DNA from: Phycisphaerae bacterium
GTDB lineage: Bacteria > Planctomycetota > Phycisphaerae > WQYP01
DNA: 5,954 bases
Assembly (NCBI GenBank): GCA_013044065.1
Contig: JABEVA010000177.1
Coordinates: forward strand, 1-5,954
Direction of reading: 5' to 3'
Shown here: positions 1 through 5,475 of the stretch, piece by piece
Position numbering within the stretch: position 1 is the first letter of the stretch
Layout of the letters: each line of letters starts with the position of its first letter
Translations under genes and position numbers: made by a program
The notes under the pieces: generated by a model
Database searches by the model: none
What the model saw: only the letters and a program-made list of their open reading frames with translations
What the model was told of the DNA's origin: nothing

Positions 1-156
1 CAAAAATAACTTCACCCTTTCCGGCTGGTTCTTTTGGCCGCTGGCGTCGTTGTTCGCTCCTTACAGACCCACTGGCGGGGTATGCGCGTTGCTCACGCCT
101 CGCCAGCGGCCAAAATTCCTGCGCCGTAAAACACGAATTTGTTTTTGCCCGGTCCC
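1..156. repeat. MITE-like hairpin repeat, copy 1 (left tip off window)
   Basis: This stretch aligns without gaps to 4297-4452, with about 132 of 156 positions identical by my hand count. It ends in GGTCCC followed by TTA. The right end read in reverse complement (CAAAAACAAATTC) matches the visible left end (CAAAAATAACTTC) at 11 of 13 positions, so the ends are terminal inverted repeats. Inside, 32-46 and 101-115 form a perfect 15-bp inverted repeat (TTTTGGCCGCTGGCG). The whole unit could therefore fold into one long interrupted hairpin. By comparison with copy 2, the full element would be about 165 bp, starting with GGGACC roughly 9 bases before the window. There is no coding potential. It is either a non-autonomous mobile element or an intergenic structured repeat. 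Confidence 0.75.
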
Positions 157-275
157 TTATATCCTGAATTGTATAGGCCCTGCTCCGTAAAGCAATGGCC
201 GTTTAGCGGATGAAGGCCCAGAAACTCGCTGCGTCCCCGTTTCGGTCTCGGTGGTAGGTGATTAGCGCCTTTGCC

Positions 276-392
276 ATGGAACTCTTTGCTGGCGTGGCGG
301 CGTTTCCTACCTGGACCGCTTTGGTGGCAACCCTGCCGACAGAGCCGCCACCCGGCGCACCGGTGGTCTGGTCCAAAGGGGGTGAACGATGA
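276..392 (+). CDS. possible 38-aa small protein, coupled to next ORF
   Basis: This tiny ORF starts MELFAGVAAFPTW, has a hydrophobic N-terminal half, a Pro-rich middle (PTEPPPGAP) and a charged tail (SKGGER). Its TGA overlaps the next start codon as ATGA, the usual signature of translational coupling. No good ribosome binding site lies before the ATG at 276. An in-frame GTG at 258 would add six residues and is no better supported. I do not recognise the sequence. It is supported mainly by the overlap with the better-supported ORF downstream and by the terminator behind both, and it could be chance. Confidence 0.3.
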   Translation: MELFAGVAAFPTWTALVATLPTEPPPGAPVVWSKGGER

Positions 393-517
393 TGATCCCG
401 GCTATCGTGGAAAACCTGCTCGACGCGGCGTTGGCGGTCCTGGTGGCGGGGTTCGCAGCGCGGTTGCTCATCGCCGTGTTGGGCAGCGGCAGAAGGCGCA
501 AGCGAATCCGCCCCTGA
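389..517 (+). CDS. 42-aa small single-pass membrane protein
   Basis: The ORF reads MMIPAIVENLLDAALAV and continues through a hydrophobic helix (about residues 10-32) to a very basic tail (residues 35-41, RRRKRIR). By the positive-inside rule the tail would be cytoplasmic. A strong Shine-Dalgarno tract, AAGGGGG (376-382), sits six bases before the tandem ATG codons at 389 and 392. It overlaps the stop of the preceding small ORF (ATGA). It is followed at once by a GC hairpin (518-542) and a Rho-independent terminator (549-585), so it looks like the last gene of a short transcript. Length, one helix and basic tail resemble small membrane regulators, type I toxins or holin-like proteins, but nothing identifies which. 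No homologue is recognised. Confidence 0.5.
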   Translation: MMIPAIVENLLDAALAVLVAGFAARLLIAVLGSGRRRKRIRP

Positions 518-542
518 CCGGGCCGCCCTGTCGGCGGTTCGG
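518..542 (+). other. GC-rich hairpin after small ORF
   Basis: CCGGGCCGCC (518-527) pairs with GGCGGTTCGG (533-542) over ten base pairs, including two G-U pairs, with a five-base loop. It begins on the base after the stop codon at 515-517. No T-run follows, so it is probably a 3'-end stabilising or tandem-terminator hairpin. Confidence 0.55.
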
Positions 543-548
543 TTATGC

Positions 549-585
549 AAAAGTGATGGCGCGCCTCGGCATCATCACTTTTTTT
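549..585 (+). terminator. Rho-independent terminator of small-ORF unit
   Basis: AAAAGTGATG (549-558) and CATCACTTTT (573-582) are perfect inverted repeats around a 14-base GC-rich loop, and the T-run continues to 585. The A-tract, stem and T-tract are arranged as in a classical intrinsic terminator. Because the stem is flanked by A and T tracts, it could work in either direction. Confidence 0.75.
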
Positions 586-636
586 AGCTATTGGGGGGGT
601 ATTGCAGAAGCGGAAATTATTTTGCGGATTTTGCCC

Positions 637-666
637 TTGCATTGTGGGACGGGGATGTGGTAGAAT
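637..666 (+). promoter_or_regulatory. sigma70-like promoter for hydrolase leader
   Basis: TTGCAT (637-642) and TAGAAT (661-666) are separated by 18 bp. Transcription would begin near 673, just before the leader hairpin. The second promoter in the window (TTGCTT, 17 bp, TATATT) lies in the same place relative to the same leader motif, which strengthens both calls. Confidence 0.5.
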
Positions 667-672
667 TACTTG

Positions 673-725
673 TGTTCGGACCTATTTGCGGGTCTGAGCG
701 GGCGAAAGGCCGTGAACGGCTACGA
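673..725 (+). promoter_or_regulatory. structured leader RNA motif, copy A
   Basis: Just after the predicted transcription start, TTCGGACC (675-682) pairs with GGTCTGAG (691-698) over eight base pairs, two of them G-U. Then comes GGGCGAAAGGCCGTGAACGG followed by CTAC (700-723), which closely matches 2588-2613 before the glycosyltransferase gene. GGC (701-703) can pair with GCC (709-711) around a GAAAG loop. Alternatively GCCG (709-712) can pair with CGGC (717-720) around TGAA. Both use 709-711, so the two hairpins exclude each other, as in a regulatory switch. I do not recognise it as a known riboswitch class. It could instead be a protein-binding site, or encode a short peptide starting GTG AAC GGC TAC. 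Confidence 0.45.
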
Positions 726-740
726 ATAATTAGATGAGTC

Positions 741-770
741 CGCGTTTCACTGCATTTTCGCGTTTTTTTT
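741..770 (+). terminator. weak attenuator-like hairpin with eight Ts
   Basis: CGCG (741-744) and CGCG (759-762) bracket a 14-base loop, followed by eight consecutive Ts (763-770). The stem is only four pairs, so this is a poor terminator alone. Its position between the leader motif and the hydrolase start is where a regulated attenuator would be expected. Confidence 0.25.
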
Positions 771-773
771 CTC

Positions 774-839
774 CAACGGTGCCCAATACCCGTTGATTTT
801 CCCTTATTTGCACGGTTTTTATCCCGAGAACGGTTTTTT
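774..839 (+). repeat. short hairpin and ACGGTTTTT direct repeats upstream of hydrolase
   Basis: CAACGG (774-779) and CCGTTG (790-795) form a six-pair inverted repeat with a ten-base loop, followed by ATTTT. Downstream, ACGGTTTTT occurs at 812-820 and again at 830-838, spaced 18 bp apart, and the second copy runs straight into the ribosome binding site. They could be operator half-sites or simple sequence. Confidence 0.3.
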
Positions 840-844
840 AGGAG
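840..844 (+). promoter_or_regulatory. ribosome binding site fixing the GTG start
   Basis: AGGAG lies six bases before the GTG at 851. This selects the GTG as the start and gives a proper signal peptide at the N-terminus. Confidence 0.8.
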
Positions 845-850
845 TATCGT

Positions 851-2257
851 GTGACATTCACCCGCTGGTTCTCCGCATCCCTTCTGTTGGCACTGTTATT
901 CGCCAAAGCTCTGGCGGCCGCCCCTAGTCATTTTTTCCTCCGCAATGGCGACCGCGTCTGCTTTTATGGTGACAGCATCACCGAGCAGCGATTTTATGCC
1001 GTGGCTGTTGAAACTTATTTGATCACGCGTTTTCCCAAGTTGAAAGTTGACTTCGTGGATTCGGGAGTCGCCGCCGACCGCGTCACCGGCGGCTGGGCCG
1101 GGTCCATAGAGGTGCGTCTCAAGCGCGACGTATACCCGTTCAAGCCCACGGTTGTGACCATCATGCTGGGCATGAACGATGCGTCGTATAGACCCTTTGA
1201 CGCCAAGATATTTGACACCTACAAGAAAGGCTATGAACATCTGGTTGATGCGTTGCAGGCGCATCTTCCAGGGGTACGCATTGTTATCATCGGGCCGTCG
1301 CCCTTTGGGCCAACGCCGTTTGTCAACATCAAACATCGCTTTGCCGGAGGCTACAACGGGGTACTGCAGCGCTACGACGAGTTTGACAAGCAACTCGCAG
1401 CCAAGGATCACCTCTTTTATGTAGATTTTAACGCCCCCATGTTAGCCGTGATCAAAAAACTCCAAGCCACGGAACCCCAGCTTGCCAGTCAGGTAATACC
1501 AGGACGAATACACCCAAGTGCCGCGGGACAATTGCTTATGGCTGAGGCGTTGCTGAAACGGTGGAACGCGCCGGCCATGGTAACGAAGGTTGCTATTTCG
1601 GGCGGTAACGTCAAGGTTGCCGACAACACAAAAGTAACAAATCTTCAGACGGCCGATGGGAGCATTCGTTGGACGCAACTCGACGGTTCATTGCCATTCC
1701 CAATGCTGTCGCTGCATGCAGTATGGCCGCAGTTTCCACCGGAGAATGGCTGGCAGGCGCCGCAGCCTAAGTTTCACTTTATCAATCCGACGACGGAGGC
1801 CATTATTCATGCCGGCCATTTATATCGCGAGCTTGATCAGGAGCATTTGCAGGTCGCGGGATTGACGGCCAAAAGGTATACGCTCAGCATCAATGGCCAG
1901 TCGGTGGGTGCCTTCAGTGCAGCCTCGTTATCCGGCGGCATCAACTTGGCACGGTATCGTACGCCGATGCTAATGCAGGCGTATCACGTTTTGGCAATGG
2001 CGTGGAATCGCACGCAAGTCCGCTTTTATGCATGGCGCTACATTCAATTACCCATCGCAGGCTACTCCCCGCCCTGGAGCGGCGGCCCAAAGTTGATTCT
2101 GTTCGGAGGCGTAGGCGCGGCAGCGCGTACGATTGTTCGCGCCGACGGGGAAAATCTTGTCCATGCGATTTACGCAACGCTTCCCGACATGCTCCGGGCG
2201 GAGCGCGAGGCAGCCACGCCCCTAGCTGATCACTATCAGCTAAAGCCGGTGAAATGA
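851..2257 (+). CDS. secreted SGNH/GDSL-family hydrolase
   Basis: This is a 468-residue exported serine hydrolase, probably an esterase or deacetylase acting on carbohydrate esters outside the cytoplasm. Residues 1-22 are a signal peptide: a positive start, the hydrophobic core SASLLLALLFAKALA, and likely cleavage at ALA-AA. SGNH block I is GDSIT (residues 40-44, nucleophile Ser42). Block II is probably the Gly in SGVAADR (Gly72). Block III is GMND (107-110, Asn109). Block V contains GRIHPSAAGQ with catalytic His221. The acid of the usual DxxH is absent, because the residue three before the His is Gly218. The hydrolase domain ends near 240. Residues about 245-455 are a second domain containing RYTLSINGQSVGAF and GINLARYRTPML, a type I associate with planctomycete and verrucomicrobial hydrolases. 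The start is GTG with AGGAG upstream. The substrate is unknown. It sits behind its own promoter and structured leader. Confidence 0.9.
   Translation: MTFTRWFSASLLLALLFAKALAAAPSHFFLRNGDRVCFYGDSITEQRFYAVAVETYLITRFPKLKVDFVDSGVAADRVTGGWAGSIEVRLKRDVYPFKPTVVTIMLGMNDASYRPFDAKIFDTYKKGYEHLVDALQAHLPGVRIVIIGPSPFGPTPFVNIKHRFAGGYNGVLQRYDEFDKQLAAKDHLFYVDFNAPMLAVIKKLQATEPQLASQVIPGRIHPSAAGQLLMAEALLKRWNAPAMVTKVAISGGNVKVADNTKVTNLQTADGSIRWTQLDGSLPFPMLSLHAVWPQFPPENGWQAPQPKFHFINPTTEAIIHAGHLYRELDQEHLQVAGLTAKRYTLSINGQSVGAFSAASLSGGINLARYRTPMLMQAYHVLAMAWNRTQVRFYAWRYIQLPIAGYSPPWSGGPKLILFGGVGAAARTIVRADGENLVHAIYATLPDMLRAEREAATPLADHYQLKPVK
2223..2242 (+). other. hairpin at 3' end of hydrolase gene
   Basis: TAGCTGAT (2223-2230) and ATCAGCTA (2235-2242) form a perfect eight-pair stem with a CACT loop, entirely inside the last codons. 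No T-run follows, so it is not a typical terminator. It may protect the mRNA 3' end. Confidence 0.4.
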
Positions 2258-2286
2258 AAAACATCGTAGTCCAGAGATTGGCGGAT

Positions 2287-2430
2287 TTTCGATAGCCGTG
2301 CCACCTGCGCGCGGGGATCGACAATTGTTGCGTCAGGTTCTGCCAGTTGGCGGGTTAACTCGGCGATTCGTCGCTGGTAGGCTTGCCTGTCTGCGTGCGA
2401 CGCACAGGCAGGTTCGGCACGTGCGTCCAT
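2287..2430 (-). pseudogene. fragment of IS66-like transposase N-terminus
   Basis: Read on the minus strand from the ATG at 2430, this encodes about 48 residues. They include YQRRIAELTRQLAEPDATIV and then DPRAQVARLSK, after which the frame runs on without resemblance to anything and stops at 2236. IS66-type transposases begin with a coiled coil of this style (LEAQLAERDATIADLRAQVARLSKN, from memory). The match ends where the conserved Asn/Ser-rich segment should begin. Two prolines (in AEPDA and VDPRA) replace residues that would normally keep the helix intact, each explicable by one base change. I read it as a decayed leftover of an insertion. No terminal repeats or remaining transposase were found. 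It could also be chance coiled-coil-like sequence. Confidence 0.4.
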
Positions 2431-2523
2431 GTCACTTCGACCAATCCTTTGAGCCGATTATTTTATTTGACGGATTGTGTACAATTCCCAAACTTTATCC
2501 CGAACTTTTCCGCAGGAACTTAT

Positions 2524-2552
2524 TTGCTTTTCTTCCGGGTGGAAAATATATT
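2524..2552 (+). promoter_or_regulatory. sigma70-like promoter for glycosyltransferase
   Basis: TTGCTT (2524-2529) and TATATT (2547-2552) are separated by 17 bp. The predicted start is near 2559, immediately before leader copy B. It makes the glycosyltransferase a transcription unit separate from the hydrolase. Confidence 0.55.
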
Positions 2553-2558
2553 CTATCC

Positions 2559-2615
2559 ATGGTCAGGCTCGTTGTGAGCCAACTCAAGGGCCGAAAAGGC
2601 CGTGAACGGTTACAG
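2559..2615 (+). promoter_or_regulatory. structured leader RNA motif, copy B
   Basis: GGCTC (2566-2570) and GAGCC (2576-2580) form the first hairpin with a GTTGT loop. GGCC (2589-2592) can then pair with GGCC (2598-2601) around GAAAA. Alternatively GCCG (2599-2602) can pair with CGGT (2607-2610) around TGAA. The last pair is G-U where copy A has G-C, which keeps the stem. The shared block GGCCGTGAACGG(C/T)TAC and the order promoter, hairpin, switch-like block are the same as at 673-725, while the first hairpin has different sequence but the same role. It could control translation of the gene that follows closely. Confidence 0.45.
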
Positions 2616-2652
2616 AAATCGTTATGATGGAAAATCAAGATGGCGCGATGGA

Positions 2653-2658
2653 AGAGGG
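2653..2658 (+). promoter_or_regulatory. ribosome binding site favouring start at 2666
   Basis: AGAGGG lies seven bases before the ATG at 2666. The earlier in-frame ATGs at 2624 and 2627 have no Shine-Dalgarno sequence (the bases before are CAGAAATCGTT), so the start at 2666 is preferred. Confidence 0.55.
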
Positions 2659-2665
2659 CCAGCCG

Positions 2666-4276
2666 ATGGTAGCAACAGCCAAGCCCCGCGGGAATTTGCA
2701 GGCCCTGCTGGCTTCCAGGACATTTTGGTTAATCGTTCTAATTGTCATCGGCGTGTCGTGGCGATTGGTGCGGTACTTTTTGAATTTTCCGATCTTTGGA
2801 GACGAGGCGGTCGTGGGCCTGAACATTCTGGACCGTTCCTATATGGGCCTGCTGCGTCCGTTGCGTTACATCGTGGCCTGCCCAATCGGATTTCTCTGGA
2901 TGAGCAAATACGTCATGGCCCATTTGGGGACATCCTCTTATGCGGTTCGGTTAATCCCTCTGGCCGCATCGTTGGCCAGTATACCCCTGATGTATCTGAT
3001 AGCACGCAAGTTTGCGGGGCGTTGGGTGGCAGTGCTGGCGACGGGCTTGTTGGCATGTTCACTATCGCCCGCGCGGTTCAGCAATGATTTTAAGCCCTAT
3101 TCCATCGACCTGCTGGTGGCCCTCACCTGCACCGGATTGGGGCTTTGGGCGTTGCGGCGGCCACGCCATTGGCTTGGGCTGCTGCTGTTGATTTTACTCA
3201 CGCCAGTGGCTCTGGTTTTGTCCTATCCGTTTGTGTTTGTTGCCGGGGCGGTGAGCTTGGCTTTGGCGGTCCGCCAGTGGAGGTCGGGCAGCCCAAGGAG
3301 CCTGAGCCTGTATGTTCTTTTTAATGTCGTCTTGCTGGGTGGTTTTGCGCTGTTGTTCTTTAAGGTATCGGGTGGACAGTTGCACACCACACGTCATCAG
3401 GGGATTTTATTGGCTTGGGGCAGCGCTTTTCCGCCGTGGAACTGGCACCTTGGCTGGTGGCTGATCAAGGCTCAATTCGGCAACATGATGAGCTATCCCA
3501 TGGGTGGAGAATGGGGTGTTTCACTGCTGATTTCTCCGCTGTGCTGGCTGGGTGCATGGCGACTTTGGCACCGTGGTCAGAGGGCGGAAATGGTGTTGCT
3601 GGTGACGCCATTTCTGGCGACTCTGGCCGCATCTTTTCTGCGTGCCTATCCTTATGGACGCGATGCCCGAGTGGAACAACATCTGGTTCCGGCGATCATG
3701 CTGCTTGCCTCACTGGGACTCTTCAACGGCATCGTATGGGGGTTAAGATCCTTGCGCCATCGTCAGCAAGCCCTGAAAGCCACCATGGCGGCAGTATGTA
3801 CGGTCCTTGCGGCGTTCGCCGTCATCGCCACGGCAGTGAATGTTTTTCATCCCTGGATCAGCCGCGGCTGGCAGCAGTCGCAGCGGATGGTACAGGAGGC
3901 TTGCGGCGGTCATGCCAGTAACACGCAGCTTGTTATCCTTGGGGCCATGCCGAGCAACGTGCTCTGGTACCTGCGTCGAGAACATCGCCAGTGGTTGACC
4001 ACCCTGCCCGCCCACGACCCGGCGCTGCACCAAGCTGGTGCCAACCTGTGGGTACTGGATTTCGCCCACCGGTGGGTGAAAAGCTTGACTGGAAATCTCC
4101 AGCGGAAGCTGACCCGGCAAAAAGCTCAACTGCAACTGGTCACATGGCATCATCGGGTGATTTACCTTGGCAGCTCGTCCATACCCACGTATACCCAAGT
4201 GCTGCATTTTGAAAATATGGCCAAGCCATCTCACATTCATCGGACGATCCAAGCGTCTCTTTCACGGACACGTTGA
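2666..4276 (+). CDS. polytopic GT-C (ArnT/PMT-like) glycosyltransferase
   Basis: This is an integral membrane protein of 536 residues (550 if translation begins at 2624). It probably transfers a sugar from a polyprenyl-phosphate donor to a lipid, glycan or protein on the outer face of the cytoplasmic membrane. Numbering from 2666, the first membrane helix (about 19-38) is followed by an external loop carrying GDEA (45-48). That acidic pair is where ArnT, PMT and related GT-C enzymes hold catalytic acid residues. Further features are the helices around 96-114 and 118-134, the conserved-looking loop segment SNDFKPYSIDLL (139-150), a run of hydrophobic segments to about 240, and a YPYGRD loop (328-333) leading into helices near 341-360 and 370-392. 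The C-terminal ~140 residues form a soluble, probably extracytoplasmic domain. No donor or acceptor specificity can be read. The gene has its own promoter and leader B, and repeat copy 2 begins about a dozen bases after the stop. Confidence 0.8.
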   Translation: MVATAKPRGNLQALLASRTFWLIVLIVIGVSWRLVRYFLNFPIFGDEAVVGLNILDRSYMGLLRPLRYIVACPIGFLWMSKYVMAHLGTSSYAVRLIPLAASLASIPLMYLIARKFAGRWVAVLATGLLACSLSPARFSNDFKPYSIDLLVALTCTGLGLWALRRPRHWLGLLLLILLTPVALVLSYPFVFVAGAVSLALAVRQWRSGSPRSLSLYVLFNVVLLGGFALLFFKVSGGQLHTTRHQGILLAWGSAFPPWNWHLGWWLIKAQFGNMMSYPMGGEWGVSLLISPLCWLGAWRLWHRGQRAEMVLLVTPFLATLAASFLRAYPYGRDARVEQHLVPAIMLLASLGLFNGIVWGLRSLRHRQQALKATMAAVCTVLAAFAVIATAVNVFHPWISRGWQQSQRMVQEACGGHASNTQLVILGAMPSNVLWYLRREHRQWLTTLPAHDPALHQAGANLWVLDFAHRWVKSLTGNLQRKLTRQKAQLQLVTWHHRVIYLGSSSIPTYTQVLHFENMAKPSHIHRTIQASLSRTR

Positions 4277-4287
4277 AGGCGGACTTA

Positions 4288-4452
4288 GGGACCGGGCAGA
4301 AACGACTTCACCCTTTCCGGCTGGTTCTTTTGTCCGCTGGCGGCGTTGCTGGCTGCTTGCAGACCCACTGGCGGGGTATGGGCGCCCGTCGCGTCTGGCC
4401 AGCAGCCAAAATTACTGTGTCGTAAAACACGAATTTATTTTTGCGTGGTCCC
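4288..4452. repeat. MITE-like hairpin repeat, copy 2 (complete)
   Basis: This is a complete 165-bp element beginning GGGACCGGGCAGAAA and ending TTTTTGCGTGGTCCC. The ends are terminal inverted repeats matching at 16 of the first 22 positions. It is flanked on both sides by TTA (4285-4287 and 4453-4455), which may be a 3-bp target duplication. TTA also follows copy 1. The inner stem (4328-4342 with 4397-4411) pairs at 12 of 15 positions, against 15 of 15 in copy 1, so this copy is more decayed. It follows the glycosyltransferase stop closely and may end that transcript. No transposase with matching ends is in the window. Confidence 0.75.
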
Positions 4453-4532
4453 TTACGGTATCAAAACCCGCCGATCGTGCCTACCCGATGAGCAGAATTG
4501 CGAAAGGCTGTGGTGAGTTCAGGTTTGGTTTC

Positions 4533-4949
4533 CTAAATCAGAACTTGCGTGCTCGCAATGGAGCTCACCGGTAAAACCGTGCCGTCGGCGGGCACCATCA
4601 GGTTGGCGGGGTGCAATCGCTTCACCACGTGGACCGATCCGGCTCCCTTCCGGTTTTCAACCAGCGTCAATCCACCCAGGGCCATAAATACAGCCCAGTG
4701 GCGATATGCCTCGGAATCCTTGGCTCGTTTGCCCGGTCGGTGGCGTCTGGGCAGGTTTAAGAGTCCGCCTCTTTGCCGCGGCGAAATTTCCGCACCAGCC
4801 GACAGGTCCGTGGGTGTTTGGCTGAATTTCCAATGCACGCCGTAATCAGGCTTCGCGGTGGGTGCCGCCGGTTCTGGGCTTGGCAAACGTGGCGCTGCCT
4901 CCCCACCATGGGTGAAGGTTCTTGCCGCGTATACGTGGTACCAATCCAT
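4533..4949 (-). CDS. uncertain hypothetical protein
   Basis: From the ATG at 4949 this reads MDWYHVYAARTFTHGGEAAP and ends VLPVSSIASTQVLI, about 138 residues. The C-terminal half (EAYRHWAVFMALGGLTLVEN, then KGAGSVHVVKRLHPANLM) has a normal residue mix and plausible codon use. The N-terminal half is Pro/Ala-rich and less convincing. The frame is open upstream to a GTG at 5060, but that would overlap the plus-strand gene more. No ribosome binding site precedes any of the starts, and no terminator follows. No family is recognised. A plus-strand frame (4549-4845) covers much of the same DNA but is richer in Trp and Arg and looks less natural. It may be a decayed gene. Confidence 0.35.
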   Translation of the reverse strand: MDWYHVYAARTFTHGGEAAPRLPSPEPAAPTAKPDYGVHWKFSQTPTDLSAGAEISPRQRGGLLNLPRRHRPGKRAKDSEAYRHWAVFMALGGLTLVENRKGAGSVHVVKRLHPANLMVPADGTVLPVSSIASTQVLI

Positions 4950-5433
4950 GGCTGTGGCGAGAACGGCGGCCGGTGCCGGGCCAGATGCCGGGCTTGCAGC
5001 GGTGCTGGCGGCCATGACATTAAATTGGGAAGATCTCAGCGTTCGCCAGCGGATGCTCACCCAAGCTCTGGCTCACAGCGACCGAGATTCCCTTTGCCTG
5101 GTCGAGCTGCTGCAAAACAATATGGGCGTGGATGCGGGCGACTTGATTAAGTTGAGACAGAGCCGCTGCGTCCGTTTCGATCCCGGCACCGTGATACATG
5201 CCTTTGGCCAGGATGGCGGAGGGCGTTGTTTGGCGTTTGGCCGGACGGGGGTGTATACTCCCGGCGTTAGTGATGTGGCCAGCGCCATCCGCCGCGCCGC
5301 AGAGGCGGTGGGGGAATTTGCGGGGTTGAAACGTATAGAGCGTGGGCTAATGGCGGGGCATCTCTGCAAGTTGCTTGCAGGCGGGCGCGGCTTTATAGTG
5401 GCATCTGGGTTGACTGTTAACCCCCGGAGATAA
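4858..5433 (+). CDS. hypothetical protein with own terminator
   Basis: The ORF codes for up to 191 residues. An in-frame TAA at 4843 limits the start to 4858 (GTG), 4912 (GTG), 4948 (ATG) or 5014 (ATG). None has a strong ribosome binding site, and AGG seven bases before 4858 is the best available. From the ATG at 5014 it reads MTLNWEDLSVRQRMLTQALA. Later stretches include DRDSLCLVELLQNNMGVDAG, FDPGTVIHAFGQDGGGRC and DVASAIRRAAEAVGEFAG. They suggest a soluble helix-rich protein with a small beta portion. I see no signal peptide, membrane helix or known motif. Codon choice in the 3' two thirds looks genuinely coding, and the gene ends in a hairpin and a strong terminator, which favours an expressed gene. 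The 5' part conflicts with the minus-strand ORF. Confidence 0.55.
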   Translation: MGAAGSGLGKRGAASPPWVKVLAAYTWYQSMAVARTAAGAGPDAGLAAVLAAMTLNWEDLSVRQRMLTQALAHSDRDSLCLVELLQNNMGVDAGDLIKLRQSRCVRFDPGTVIHAFGQDGGGRCLAFGRTGVYTPGVSDVASAIRRAAEAVGEFAGLKRIERGLMAGHLCKLLAGGRGFIVASGLTVNPRR

Positions 5434-5443
5434 CATCTCCGGG
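5423..5443. other. perfect hairpin spanning the stop codon
   Basis: CCCGGAGAT (5423-5431) and ATCTCCGGG (5435-5443) are a perfect nine-pair stem with a three-base loop. The TAA stop (5431-5433) sits at the top of the stem and in the loop. It is 2 bp from the terminator hairpin that follows. Confidence 0.6.
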
Positions 5444-5445
5444 CC

Positions 5446-5475
5446 GACGCTGCGGCAAGGCGGCGTCTCTTTTTC
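5446..5475 (+). terminator. Rho-independent terminator
   Basis: GACGCTGC (5446-5453) pairs with GCGGCGTC (5460-5467), with one G-U pair and a six-base loop. TCTTTTTC follows directly. It ends the transcript of the gene stopping at 5433. Confidence 0.75.

Noticed and set aside
203..663. Long open frames on both strands (minus 203-550 and 307-642, plus 271-663)
   Set aside because: They are Arg/Pro/His-rich, have no ribosome binding sites, and run through the terminator and hairpins. The small ORFs at 276-517 explain the region better.
733..742. GATGAGTCCG, resembling the hammerhead ribozyme core CUGAUGAGUCCG
   Set aside because: The paired GAAAC strand and the three-stem arrangement are absent around it.
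793..822. Possible second promoter TTGATT / TTTTAT close to the hydrolase
   Set aside because: The -10 is poor in a generally T-rich stretch; the pair at 637-666 is better and is echoed upstream of the second gene.
896..1411. 171-aa minus-strand ORF inside the hydrolase gene
   Set aside because: The plus strand here encodes the complete SGNH motifs; the antisense frame is a shadow.
2385..2409. Hairpin GCCTG..TGCGT / ACGCA..CAGGC
   Set aside because: It has a two-base bulge and no T-run, and lies inside the transposase-like fragment; likely incidental.
2602..3087. 161-aa plus ORF beginning MNGYRNRYDG
   Set aside because: Most of it overlaps the glycosyltransferase in another frame and has a shadow-like composition. 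Only its first codons matter, as part of the leader motif.
3415..4252. ORFs in other frames within the glycosyltransferase (plus 3415-3921, minus 3743-4252)
   Set aside because: The hydrophobic-helix frame is clearly the coding one; these are shadows.
4488..4574. 28-residue ORF MSRIAKGCGEF on the plus strand
   Set aside because: It has no ribosome binding site, no terminator and no recognisable feature, and overlaps the minus-strand ORF.
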